Part shown: positions 1 through 8,826 of the stretch, one piece after another
Layout of the letters: each line of letters begins with the position of its first letter
Position numbering within the stretch: the stretch's first letter is position 1
DNA from: Fumia xinanensis
GTDB taxonomy: Bacteria; Bacillota; Clostridia; Oscillospirales; Ruminococcaceae
NCBI RefSeq assembly: GCF_014384905.1
Contig: NZ_JACRSV010000001.1
Location: forward strand, 682,001-746,000
Reading direction: 5' to 3'
Length of the DNA stretch: 64,000 bases
Notes under the pieces: model-generated
Told to the model about the DNA's origin: nothing
The model's input: only the letters and a program-made list of their open reading frames with translations
Database searches by the model: none
Position numbers and translations under genes: made by a program

Positions 1-40
1 AAAATTTTAATGGTTGTGTAAACATAAACTAAAAAACTAC

Positions 41-71
41 AAGATGCGTTTTTGAAAAAACGCGTCTTTAT
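41..71. terminator. Inverted repeat, probable terminator of a gene outside the window
   Basis: A 13-bp stem (AAGATGCGTTTTT paired with AAAAACGCGTCTT, one G-T pair) closes on a two-base loop. On the minus strand it is followed by a T-rich run, on the plus strand only by a short one. No gene reaches it within the window. Apart from this and the promoter at 273-301 nothing is recognised in bases 1-432, which are very AT-rich. Confidence 0.5.
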
Positions 72-272
72 TACTGCCATTACGCCTTTTTTATCTCTGT
101 CGTAGAAGATATGAAAGATCAAAATGCCGATATGTTTGAAAAATTGTGGAAAATAAGGCAAAAAGAGGAAAAAATAGTGATTTTTGAGGCAAAACCATAT
201 ATAACAAAGTTGCTGAAAAATAACATTTTTTTGCTGTAAAATTTTTTAACAATCCCATTTTACGGGCTTTTT

Positions 273-301
273 TTGATATACCTTAAAAAGATTGGTATAA
301 A
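273..301 (+). promoter_or_regulatory. Sigma-A promoter of the DUF4855 surface-protein gene
   Basis: TTGATA and TATAAA boxes are separated by 17 bases. The expected transcript starts near 308, giving a leader of about 125 bases before the start codon at 433. Confidence 0.5.
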
Positions 302-432
302 TAAAACCATTTGGATAAAATAAGACACTTTTTATAAACAGGCGGTCTTTTATAATTATTATATGGTATAGCAAAGGATTGGAGATGCCTATAAAAGCAG
401 TAATGGGCATATATAGAGAAAGGAGATTGAAA

Positions 433-3400
433 ATGTTAGGCAAAAAGAGAAAGAGGATCCTGATCTCTCTGCTGTCTGTCGCACTTGCGCTGTCGTGTAT
501 GGCGAGTACCATTCCGGCCGGTGCGCTTGATTTAGACCAGCAGCTGGATACCGAGTCTGTTCTAATGTCAGAGAACACCGACGAAAGTTCTTTCGTCAAA
601 GAGGATGTTTCTGACCAAGATTCGGAGCTCGAAAGTTCTCAACAACCAGAAGATTCTATGGCGGAGGATTTGGCGTTCGCAGAGAATTCTGTACTTGCCG
701 ATGAAGAAATTGTGGGCGCTGAGGAGGATTCCGACGAAAGAGTCAACCTGGCGTTGGGGATGAAGTACACCGGGACGGATGCATACAGTGAGGGAGGAAG
801 TTATCCTTATCCGGATACTGGGAACAAAGAGCTGACCGACGGTATTTATGGTGCGCAGAAGTACACAGATGCCACATATGTCGGCTATGCCGGTGGCAAT
901 CACGAAACAGAACTGATTTTCGATTTCGGCTACAATCAGACCTTTGACGAAGTCAAAATACATTATGCCTGCGGTGCCAGCGCTGGCGTAGTTCCTCCGA
1001 AATCGGTGGAAATTTCCTATTCCTCCGACAAGCTCAATTGGACGGAATTTGCCGTTGGCGGTCCCGGTGAATCCGGCGATTATGCCCATGAATACACCGT
1101 GACTGGCGCCCCGGCCACTGGACGTTTCGTCAAGGTCTACATCAAATACGGATTGTATTGGATGATGCTGTCTGAAGTGGAGATCATGGGTGTTTGGACG
1201 CCCCGAGATCCCAGACAGGCAGTAATCACTACTGATCTTCCAACCGAGGTAAATAAATTTGAGGGAGATACCGTTAACCTCAAGATGGATTACACGATTG
1301 AGGAGCCGGGCGACGAAGTGAGCATTATCTGGAAAAAGGATAATGTGGAACTTCCTCAGTTCAAAAACCAGAAAGCGATAAAAATTTCAAACGCTCAGCT
1401 TTCCGACAGCGGTGCTTATCAGGCGTTTGTAGTTAATCGGTTTAGCGACGGCTTTGAGATTTCCGGCGACACCTCTGCATGCCTCGTGACGATTTCCAAA
1501 TCGGATATCGAAGGCAACGACCCTGTGGTTGATGTGCCGGACGGCGATGCCAATAACCTGGCGTTTGGAAAAACCTACACAGTTTCCAATTCAATCGGTG
1601 AGGATTACACCGATAACGGGAAACTGACCGACGGTCTCTACGGTTCCGCCGAGGATTATCTGGACGGCAGATGGGTCGGCTTTTCCAAAGCGAAAAACGA
1701 GACCGCTGAAGTCATTGTCGATTTAGGCAGTGCCCAAGCGTTTGCACAAGTGGAACTAAATTTCCTCCGGGATGAGATTGCCGACTCCGAATGGCCTACT
1801 AAGGTGGAGGTTTTCGTTTCCGACGACAAGTCCAGCTGGACCTCTGCAGGCGCTTTTTCAGTGAAGAAGGCATCCACCCCCGAGACAATGATTGCGAGAG
1901 CAAAAGAAAAAGTCAGCGGTACTGGCCGTTATGTAAAATTTGTCATGACACCAGGCGACAAGGACATGGTGCTTATGGACGAAGTACGGGTTCTGAAGGC
2001 CAGTACGATTCCCGACCAGGGTGAGGCTGAACTGCCTCCGAATCCGGATGCGGCAAATATCGCTTATGGCAAGACCTATACATACTCGTATATGCCTTCT
2101 ACCGCTTACCCGGATACCAATCAGCGGGAGCTGACTGACGGTATTCACGGCGCGGGTAAAAATTATCGAGAAGAAGAGTGGGTCGGTTTTCAGGTCAATC
2201 CTCCTGCGTGGGCGGGACTGCCGAAACAGGATTCTCCCGTCGTTACGCTGGATTTGGGCGCAGTCGAATCATTTAAGTCTGTGTATATCGAATATGCCAA
2301 CATGGCTGGCTCCGGCATCAACCTGCCTGACAGTGCCAAGATCGAGCTGTCGAGTAATGGACAGGATTGGACCATCCTTGCCGAGGCTACCAGCGATCAG
2401 TTTGTGGGCGGACCCGTGCTGACCCGTTTTGAGTATACCAGCGAAACCGATCTGACAGCGCGTTACATTCGGTTTACTTCCAACACCTCTACCGAGTGGA
2501 TTTTTATGGATGAAATCGCTGTTATGACCGAGGTAGACGACAATCCCGACCACAAAACTCCTTACAACATCGTTCGGGATAAAGCGTACACCGTTTCCAG
2601 ACTGCCGGACAACGGTAAAGACGGCGTTTTGACCGATGGTCGCTACGGCGTTACTGCGAATTTGAACGACCCCAACTGGGTCGGTTTCCTGCGGTCGAAA
2701 AACGAGGCCAATAACCACGTTGAGATGGTCTTTGATTTAAAAGGCATGCACTCTGTCTCCAATATTACGCTGTACAGCAGAGAGGACAGTGCCTTAAAGC
2801 TCACTACTCCGAAAAACCTGAAATTCTATGTCTCAAACGACGGCGTAAAGTGGACGACGTTAAAGACTTTTAACAAACCGCTTTCCACCTTCGGGCTGGA
2901 AGATAATACGGCTATGTCGTGGGACAGCAAAAATCCCGCCGACGGGTTTATCTCCACCAAACCGGAGTATGTGCTCCCTTATATCGGCTTTGTGAAAATC
3001 GCCTTTGACGTTCCCGATAAAAGGGGTGTTTACACCTACATCGACGAGGTAAAAGTAGAAGGTGTATACGGTAGGACTTCCAACGCAGGCCCCTGTTTGG
3101 GTGACGGCATCGATCCTTATAACGTAGCAATCGAAAAGCCCTATACCTTGAGTCCTGAGGAACCGGACAACGGCTATATGGACGACGGAACCAAACTCAC
3201 GGACGGAAACCGCGGCGCATATTCCTTTGCGGACCCCGCCTGGGTGCAGTTTGTACAGGCGGCTACTATGACCGGAAAACAGACCGACCGCTGGCCCTTT
3301 AAAACACTGGTTGTCGATTTGCAGGAAGTTCATTCCATCAGCAAAATTGTCTTGACCGGATGCAGCGGCGCGGGAACCGGCCGTAAATTTGCTCCTTGGT

Positions 3401-5511
3401 CCATTTATATGTATGCCTCCATGGACGGGGAAAACTGGATGCCTTTATCCAGAAATACCAGCATCGGCGGCCCTGCCGGCCTCAACAACTACGGCTGGCA
3501 CAATCCAGATGAAAACGATGGCAAATCCTTTGACTTGACCGGGGATGAGAATTCCGTGTATCAGGCGAGATACGTCCGGGTGGATATGGAACTGAGGGAA
3601 AATAACCTCTTTGATGAAATTGAGGTGTATGGTGTCAAAGGTGTGACGGACGATGCCAAACCTTTGACCAATCTCACCAAACTGGAAAACGGCAGGGATT
3701 ACATGAAACCTTCCGAAGAAACCACAAACGGCGTGAAGGATATGGTTCTCTGCTACAACGGCTGGTATGGCTACGAGGCGGAAAGCGATTCCTTCAGAGG
3801 TGACTGGACGCCGGAAGAGTACCGCCCCTACCTGACCTATGTTGACGAGAACGGATACGTTCAGGACACCATGTTCGACACTGTTTGCCTGCTGGGACTG
3901 CGTTCCCGCTACGGCGCCAGCTTTACCGGCGTCTGGGAAGCCGGAGTTGTAAAGGGCACGGCGAAAGACTGGGAATGGTACATTGAAAAGACCTTTAAAG
4001 AGGGCGGTGACGTCGATAACCTGAATAAGGCGGCGAAACGGGCTTCTGAAGAACTGGGAGATCCCAACTACAAGGTAAAACTTGTCGTCATGTTCCCCAG
4101 TATCGACAAGCTGGTCACCAATTTCGGCAGCTTGGAAGGCAGCAGAAACCTGGACTTCTCGGAAGAGGCAGACCGTGAATACGCCACCGACTGGTGGATG
4201 GATAAGGTCTTTACCGAGATGCTCAGCGGAAAATATCCGCACATTGAATTTGAGGGGCTGTATGAACTGAACGAGCAGCTTGACTTCAGAGACTGCGTGC
4301 GGTATGCGTCCGAAAAAGTTCATTCCTACGGCGATTACAAATACTATTGGATTCCCCATTACCGCTCCTGCGGATACATGTGGGGCAAAGACTACGGTGT
4401 TGACTGCACTGCGTTCCAGCCCAACCACATGTTCGCGCAGCCGGAAGACGAAATGGACTTTGGCGGTGGCGGAACCAAACAGGTTGAAACCGCATTGAAG
4501 ATCGCAGCATACTCCAACATTGGTATTGAACTGGAAATTGACGACAACCTGTTTATCCGTCCCAGCTGGTACAATCTGGGACTCGACTATCTCAATGCAG
4601 TTGTAAAACTGGGTGCAGATGGCGATAACTGCTACCGCAACTGGTATGAAGGCGGCGGCACATTGGGTAAGCTGGCCGCGTCCAAAGACGCAACAATGAG
4701 AGAATTTTACGACAACTGCTACCAGCTGATGCGCGGCACTTATGAGCCCAGGGAATACATCACTGAATATCCCAGCGGCAGCGACCCCAAGAGAGCCGGA
4801 TTTAATATGGATGTGTTCTACGGCCCTGGTTTTGAAGACAACGGCACTTCTTCCGGCGGTTCTACTGGCGGTAGCGGCTCCATTGGAGGAGGATCTGGCG
4901 GAGGCGGAAACGTAACTCCCGATCCCGACGATAAACCTGATCCCGAGACTCCTCCCACCGGCGACGACAACTACACCTGGGAAGAGACCGACGATGGCTA
5001 CAAGCTCAAAGACGCTGACGGCGAGTATGTCACCGGCTGGGCGAAAGTGTCCGGCAAGTGGTATTATCTGGGCGCTGACGGCATCCGGGCTACCGGCTGG
5101 CAGAAAGTCGATAACAAGTGGTACTATCTGAAATCCGACGGCGTGATGGCGACAGGCTGGCTCAAACTGGGCAACACCTGGTACTTCCTGAACGCAGGCG
5201 GCGTGATGCAGACCGACTGGCTTTACAACGGAGGCGTATGGTACTACCTCTACGAATGGGGCGGTATGGCAAACTCCGGCTGGGTACAGGTAGGAAACAC
5301 CTGGTACTATATGAGAGGCAACGGTGCAATGATGACCGGCTGGCTGCAGCAGGGAAATACCTGGTATTACCTGAAAGACAGCGGAGCCATGGCAACTGGC
5401 TGGAACTGGGTAAATGCTAAATGCTACTACTTCAACGCCAGCGGCAAAATGGCGGCTAACACCACCGTAGGCGGCTACAAGGTAGATGCTTCCGGCGCGT
5501 GGGTGAAATAG
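433..5511 (+). CDS. Giant secreted cell-wall-bound protein: five F5/8C-like domains, Ig-like domain, DUF4855, CW-binding repeats
   Basis: Secreted protein of about 1692 residues. The ATG at 433 follows AAAGGAG at the right distance; an upstream in-frame ATG at 379 lacks this site. Residues 1-32 form a signal peptide (KKRKR, then a hydrophobic stretch ending near AGA), followed by an acidic Ser/Glu-rich stretch to about 100. Discoidin/F5-8C-like modules, recognised by repeated N-(L/I/V)-A-x-G-K-x-Y-T and ELTDGxYG motifs, lie near 103-256, 375-525, 542-705, 713-880 and 897-1068, with an Ig-like module near 263-356. DUF4855 covers about 1080-1466, then a Gly/Ser and Pro/Asp linker. Seven choline-binding-type repeats (GW...WYYL) fill 1515-1692 and should hold the protein on the wall. 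The likely role is glycan binding or processing at the surface; no catalytic residues are assigned. Confidence 0.85.
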   Translation: MLGKKRKRILISLLSVALALSCMASTIPAGALDLDQQLDTESVLMSENTDESSFVKEDVSDQDSELESSQQPEDSMAEDLAFAENSVLADEEIVGAEEDSDERVNLALGMKYTGTDAYSEGGSYPYPDTGNKELTDGIYGAQKYTDATYVGYAGGNHETELIFDFGYNQTFDEVKIHYACGASAGVVPPKSVEISYSSDKLNWTEFAVGGPGESGDYAHEYTVTGAPATGRFVKVYIKYGLYWMMLSEVEIMGVWTPRDPRQAVITTDLPTEVNKFEGDTVNLKMDYTIEEPGDEVSIIWKKDNVELPQFKNQKAIKISNAQLSDSGAYQAFVVNRFSDGFEISGDTSACLVTISKSDIEGNDPVVDVPDGDANNLAFGKTYTVSNSIGEDYTDNGKLTDGLYGSAEDYLDGRWVGFSKAKNETAEVIVDLGSAQAFAQVELNFLRDEIADSEWPTKVEVFVSDDKSSWTSAGAFSVKKASTPETMIARAKEKVSGTGRYVKFVMTPGDKDMVLMDEVRVLKASTIPDQGEAELPPNPDAANIAYGKTYTYSYMPSTAYPDTNQRELTDGIHGAGKNYREEEWVGFQVNPPAWAGLPKQDSPVVTLDLGAVESFKSVYIEYANMAGSGINLPDSAKIELSSNGQDWTILAEATSDQFVGGPVLTRFEYTSETDLTARYIRFTSNTSTEWIFMDEIAVMTEVDDNPDHKTPYNIVRDKAYTVSRLPDNGKDGVLTDGRYGVTANLNDPNWVGFLRSKNEANNHVEMVFDLKGMHSVSNITLYSREDSALKLTTPKNLKFYVSNDGVKWTTLKTFNKPLSTFGLEDNTAMSWDSKNPADGFISTKPEYVLPYIGFVKIAFDVPDKRGVYTYIDEVKVEGVYGRTSNAGPCLGDGIDPYNVAIEKPYTLSPEEPDNGYMDDGTKLTDGNRGAYSFADPAWVQFVQAATMTGKQTDRWPFKTLVVDLQEVHSISKIVLTGCSGAGTGRKFAPWSIYMYASMDGENWMPLSRNTSIGGPAGLNNYGWHNPDENDGKSFDLTGDENSVYQARYVRVDMELRENNLFDEIEVYGVKGVTDDAKPLTNLTKLENGRDYMKPSEETTNGVKDMVLCYNGWYGYEAESDSFRGDWTPEEYRPYLTYVDENGYVQDTMFDTVCLLGLRSRYGASFTGVWEAGVVKGTAKDWEWYIEKTFKEGGDVDNLNKAAKRASEELGDPNYKVKLVVMFPSIDKLVTNFGSLEGSRNLDFSEEADREYATDWWMDKVFTEMLSGKYPHIEFEGLYELNEQLDFRDCVRYASEKVHSYGDYKYYWIPHYRSCGYMWGKDYGVDCTAFQPNHMFAQPEDEMDFGGGGTKQVETALKIAAYSNIGIELEIDDNLFIRPSWYNLGLDYLNAVVKLGADGDNCYRNWYEGGGTLGKLAASKDATMREFYDNCYQLMRGTYEPREYITEYPSGSDPKRAGFNMDVFYGPGFEDNGTSSGGSTGGSGSIGGGSGGGGNVTPDPDDKPDPETPPTGDDNYTWEETDDGYKLKDADGEYVTGWAKVSGKWYYLGADGIRATGWQKVDNKWYYLKSDGVMATGWLKLGNTWYFLNAGGVMQTDWLYNGGVWYYLYEWGGMANSGWVQVGNTWYYMRGNGAMMTGWLQQGNTWYYLKDSGAMATGWNWVNAKCYYFNASGKMAANTTVGGYKVDASGAWVK

Positions 5512-5530
5512 CCTCAGTATTCAAATAGCT

Positions 5531-5623
5531 CTCCTTCTTATCACCATACTATATTGCGGCGGATTTTTCTCCAGAATTTCGTTGCAGACAAAAGCCCCCA
5601 TCTTTTTTATAGATGGGGGCTTT
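5531..5623 (+). repeat. Duplicated terminator module, copy 1
   Basis: About 90 bases that resemble 6181-6270 along their whole length. They share TCACCATACT, a GCGxATTTTCTCCA-like stretch, an AATTT(C/G) block and a closing C-rich/G-rich hairpin. The copy lies directly behind the surface-protein stop codon. Confidence 0.6.
5591..5623 (+). terminator. Intrinsic terminator of the surface-protein gene
   Basis: A perfect 13-bp stem (AAAGCCCCCATCT / AGATGGGGGCTTT) lies 80 bases after the stop codon at 5511. Confidence 0.8.
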
Positions 5624-6180
5624 AATCTATTTGGGGGCTTCGCCGAAATAAATGGAATTGCAGTAAACAAATCAATAGAAATGTAATAAATGCAAGGAAA
5701 TAGTACCACTTTTGCAATCAAGTACATTATAGCCATAAAAATCGAGAGTTCTATTTTTTTATAATTTATAGAAATGCCTATTCATTTATATAGTCTAATT
5801 TTAACTTAATGGAGTATATTTTACTATAAATTACAATTGCTATATTTTATTGTATAATACTGGTTGCACAATTGTATGAATTTCGAATAGTCATATTAAT
5901 ACTAAATACTCTATATTTTACCTATTTTTATAGATTTATAATAATATAGTATAAATAAATGTATAAAGTAAATATAAAGCTATTGAAATAACGAATATTC
6001 TTGCTAAAATAAAAGAAAAGTTTTACTACTTTTGGACAATCCTGTTTTCTAACCAAAGATTTCCCCTTGAAGTTTTTAAAAAGGCACCGTTCTTCTCATG
6101 GTACTGTTTATGTGAAGCGAAGTCATTATGGGGGATTATCTAATTGAAGTTGTACCATGTAAAAAAAGTATTATTTTTTC
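5624..6180. other. AT-rich gene desert between two terminator modules
   Basis: About 560 bases without a supported gene, far more AT-rich than the flanking genes. It holds promoter-like boxes (ATTACA, 17 bases, TATAAT near 5831-5859) and an 8-bp inverted repeat, CATGGTAC near 6098 and GTACCATG near 6153. The few ATG codons after the promoter open only very short frames. It may hold the relic of a lost gene or an untranslated RNA; neither can be shown. Confidence 0.4.
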
Positions 6181-6270
6181 TACTCCTTTGTCACCATACT
6201 TTTACAGCGAATTTTCTCCAAAATTTGCCGTAGAATAAGCTCCCGTCTTAAATCAAGATGGGAGCTTATT
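6181..6270 (+). repeat. Duplicated terminator module, copy 2
   Basis: Second copy of the 5531-5623 module, with the same order of blocks and a related closing hairpin. No gene ends just before it, so it may mark the former 3' end of a lost paralogue. Confidence 0.55.
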
Positions 6271-6276
6271 CTTTTT
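6234..6276 (+). terminator. Intrinsic terminator in the copy-2 module
   Basis: A 16-bp stem (AATAAGCTCCCGTCTT with AAGATGGGAGCTTATT, one G-T pair) is followed by CTTTTT. Confidence 0.65.
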
Positions 6277-6303
6277 AAGACTATAATAATCTCAATCAAA
6301 TGG

Positions 6304-6343
6304 AAAAGAGCCTTAGAGCAATTTGTGGCTCTAAGGCTCTTTT
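6304..6343. terminator. Bidirectional terminator after the F420-ligase-like gene
   Basis: A perfect 15-bp stem (AAAAGAGCCTTAGAG / CTCTAAGGCTCTTTT) with A and T runs on both sides. It sits 14 bases beyond the minus-strand stop codon at 6357. Confidence 0.8.
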
Positions 6344-6356
6344 GAGTCGGGAATAA

Positions 6357-7562
6357 TCAGTCTTCATTCACATAGTTATCAAAGTATCCTTGAATGAGGA
6401 TGATGGGAGTTCCCTTGTCGCCGCTTCCGGAGGTGAGGTCACAAAGGGAACCGATGAGGTCGGTCAGACGGCGGGGCGTTGTGCCCTGAGTTTCCATAGA
6501 GCCGACAAGGCTTTCGTTGGCGGCGTTTTTATCGGCAATTCGTTTGGAGATGGCCTTTTTAAGTTCTTCTCCCTGAAGGTCGGCGAAATCGTTGTCCGCC
6601 AAGTATTTGAGCTTCAGCTCGTTGGGCTGTCCGATGAGGCCCTCGGTGTGACCGGGAGAGACCACCGGGTCAGCCAATTCCCAGATTTTTCCGACGGGGT
6701 CTTTAAATGCTCCGTCGCCGTAAACCAAAACCTCGATGTGTTTGCCGGTGCGTTCAAGGAACTTTTTCTGCACATTATTCGCAAAAGTTTGGCAGTTACG
6801 GGGAAATAGCTTTACAGTGGATTCGGTGGCTTTGTTGGAGCCCAGGAGACCGTAATCGGCGTTGTAGCCGCTGCCGTTTACAGGGGAGGTCATGATGTCA
6901 TCCAGTCCCAGGACCACTTCGGCTCCAGCGGCTTTCAGAAGCCGTTTAGTGCGAGCGCGGGTGTGAATATCACAGCAAAGAACATTTTTTGTGTAGTTTA
7001 AGATGGTGCGGCAGTCGTTGGCAAAGATGACTTCTACATCTGCGCCTTCTTCGCGGATCAAGTTCGAGTAATACTCGATGTAGTCCACGCCGGTGAAGGT
7101 GTGTTTGTTATAACCAAAGAGCTCCCGGTATTTTTTTTCGTCCAGCACATCAGTCCAGGGATTGACGCCCTTTTCGTCCAGGGTATCTAAATCAATAAGA
7201 TGGTTGCCCACTTCGTCGGAAGGATAACTGAGCATCAAAACGACTTTTTTCGCTCCTCTGGCGATGCCGCGGAGGCAGATGGCGAACCGGTTCCGGCTAA
7301 GAATAGGGAAAATGACGCCGATGGTGTCACTTTTCATTTTGGATTTCACGTCGGCCGCGATATCGTCGGTAGAAGCGTAGTTTCCCTGCGCACGGGCGAC
7401 GACAGCCTCAGTCACACCGACCACGTCTCTGTCGCGAAGAGAGAATCCGTCGGACTCTGCTGCTTCGATGACACTCTGCACAACGATTTCTTCCATATTG
7501 TCGCCTTCGCGGATGATGGGGGCGCGAACGCCGCGGGAAACGGTACCAATCAGTCTGGACAT
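6357..7562 (-). CDS. Coenzyme F420-0:L-glutamate ligase family protein (CofE-like)
   Basis: 401-residue cytoplasmic protein of the F420_ligase family; the N-terminal region (SRGVRAPIIREGD, RDVVGVTEAVVARAQG) matches CofE/FbiB-type ligases, which add glutamate to F420-0. The ATG at 7562 follows AAAGGAG; a longer frame back to 7640 has no such site. It is about 150 residues longer than archaeal CofE, and the C-terminal half (GLLGSNKATE, VYGDGAFKDPVGKIWELADP) is a separate conserved-looking extension. No other F420 biosynthesis gene is present here, so a different acidic acceptor may be used. It is divergent from a LysR gene that probably controls it. Confidence 0.75.
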   Translation of the reverse strand: MSRLIGTVSRGVRAPIIREGDNMEEIVVQSVIEAAESDGFSLRDRDVVGVTEAVVARAQGNYASTDDIAADVKSKMKSDTIGVIFPILSRNRFAICLRGIARGAKKVVLMLSYPSDEVGNHLIDLDTLDEKGVNPWTDVLDEKKYRELFGYNKHTFTGVDYIEYYSNLIREEGADVEVIFANDCRTILNYTKNVLCCDIHTRARTKRLLKAAGAEVVLGLDDIMTSPVNGSGYNADYGLLGSNKATESTVKLFPRNCQTFANNVQKKFLERTGKHIEVLVYGDGAFKDPVGKIWELADPVVSPGHTEGLIGQPNELKLKYLADNDFADLQGEELKKAISKRIADKNAANESLVGSMETQGTTPRRLTDLIGSLCDLTSGSGDKGTPIILIQGYFDNYVNED

Positions 7563-7631
7563 AGCAAAAGCTCCTTTAATCTCATTTTTTATATTTTTCA
7601 TGTATCTTGGGGTTGCATTGTTGCCGAAGAT

Positions 7632-7660
7632 ATTATACAATAAGATTAGATATAAGTAAA
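7632..7660 (-). promoter_or_regulatory. Sigma-A promoter of the F420-ligase-like gene
   Basis: On the minus strand TTTACT and TATAAT are spaced by 17 bases. The -35 box abuts the inverted repeat at 7660-7679. Confidence 0.6.
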
Positions 7661-7679
7661 GTAATTATTTGTTATTACT
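7660..7679. promoter_or_regulatory. Candidate LysR operator
   Basis: An inverted repeat AGTAAT-N8-ATTACT lies between the divergent genes. It touches the -35 box of the minus-strand promoter and sits 16 bases before the LysR start, the usual place for an autoregulated LysR site. Confidence 0.45.
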
Positions 7680-7695
7680 CTAATAAGAGGTGCTT

Positions 7696-8583
7696 ATGGA
7701 TGCAAATTTGGAACTGTACCGCGTTTTCCGTGAAGTAGCCCGGCATTCCTCCTTCTCAGCGGCGGCACGGGAGCTTTATGTCTCTCAGTCGGCGGTGAGC
7801 CAGGCTATCGGAAATTTGGAAAAAAGCTTACACACCACCCTTTTTGTCCGTGGGGCCAAGGGGGTGAAGCTGACCGGGGATGGGAAGCTTCTTTACGACT
7901 ATACCGAGTCGGCCCTTTCCATGCTGGAAAAAGGGGAGGAAATGCTGGAAGAAAGGGCAAAGCTATTGGCCGGCGAGGTGAAAATAGCCGCCGCCGACAC
8001 CATTTCCAAGCATTTTTTGCTGCCCTATCTGCAAAAATTCAATGGCGGACATCCGAGTATCCGTATCCAGGTGGTGAACCGCACTTCTATGCAGAGCATC
8101 GCGCTGCTCAAGTCGGGAGCGGTGGATTTTGCTTTCGTGAACCTTCCTATTAAAGAGGAAGGGATCGCCACGGTGAAATGCATGGATGTTCACGACATTT
8201 TTGTGGGAGGGCGGAAGTATAAGCACCTTTCTCCTTATCCCATGGCGCCGTCCGAACTCATCAAATACCCACTTATCATGCTGGAAGGGATCTCCAACTC
8301 CAGGAAGTACGTGGACCGTTATTTTATGGAGTACGGTATTCTGCTGGAGCCAGAAATTGAGTTGGGAAGCCACGACCTGCTCCTGGAATTTGCGAAAATC
8401 GGGCTGGGCATTTCCTGTGTTGTAAAAGAATTTTCCAAGGAGTATCTGGAGCGGGAAGAGGTCTTTCAAATTCCGCTGGAAACTCCTATCGAGCGGCGGA
8501 GTATGGGCCTGAGCTTCCTCAAAAATGTGCCTATGTCAGCTGCTGCTGAGGCATTTTATAAGACAGTGGTTTCCGGGGAATGA
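7696..8583 (+). CDS. LysR-family transcriptional regulator
   Basis: 295-residue regulator. The N-terminal winged helix-turn-helix (about residues 4-62) shows the LysR pattern FSAAARELYVSQSAVSQAI followed by LEKSLHTTLFVR. The rest is the effector-binding fold (about 88-290). The ATG at 7696 follows AGAGGTG; a GTG at 7690 lies inside that site. It is transcribed away from the F420-ligase-like gene and shares the operator region 7632-7679, so that gene is the likely target. The effector is unknown. Confidence 0.9.
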   Translation: MDANLELYRVFREVARHSSFSAAARELYVSQSAVSQAIGNLEKSLHTTLFVRGAKGVKLTGDGKLLYDYTESALSMLEKGEEMLEERAKLLAGEVKIAAADTISKHFLLPYLQKFNGGHPSIRIQVVNRTSMQSIALLKSGAVDFAFVNLPIKEEGIATVKCMDVHDIFVGGRKYKHLSPYPMAPSELIKYPLIMLEGISNSRKYVDRYFMEYGILLEPEIELGSHDLLLEFAKIGLGISCVVKEFSKEYLEREEVFQIPLETPIERRSMGLSFLKNVPMSAAAEAFYKTVVSGE

Positions 8584-8826
8584 TAAATATTGGCGTGCAA
8601 GGGAAAAGGTTCTGCGAAGTTGTCACTCAGGAACGGTGTTGCTCACAAAGCGGATGCCGCACCCTGTTTTTCCGGAAAGAAGCGGTGAAGAGTACTATTA
8701 TGCTGTTAAAACCATTGTTATCTTCTGTACATGGATACGATGCTGTTTCAAAAATGTTCGGTACATTGTTGCAGTTTGTTCACAGGTTGTTGGTAGGATA
8801 ATAGAAGCATTTGGAGGAATTTTTTG
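8584..8826. other. Intergenic region before ispD, no gene recognised
   Basis: No convincing gene or hairpin. A 73-codon frame starts at 8580, overlapping the LysR stop, but it has no ribosome site and resembles no family. GGAGGA at 8813-8818 serves ispD. Confidence 0.4.

Noticed and set aside
3445..4428. 327-codon minus-strand frame inside the surface-protein gene
   Set aside because: It is the antisense shadow of a recognisable DUF4855 coding region, without a ribosome site or family resemblance.
8580..8801. 73-codon frame overlapping the LysR stop
   Set aside because: No ribosome site and unusual composition; kept only as intergenic.
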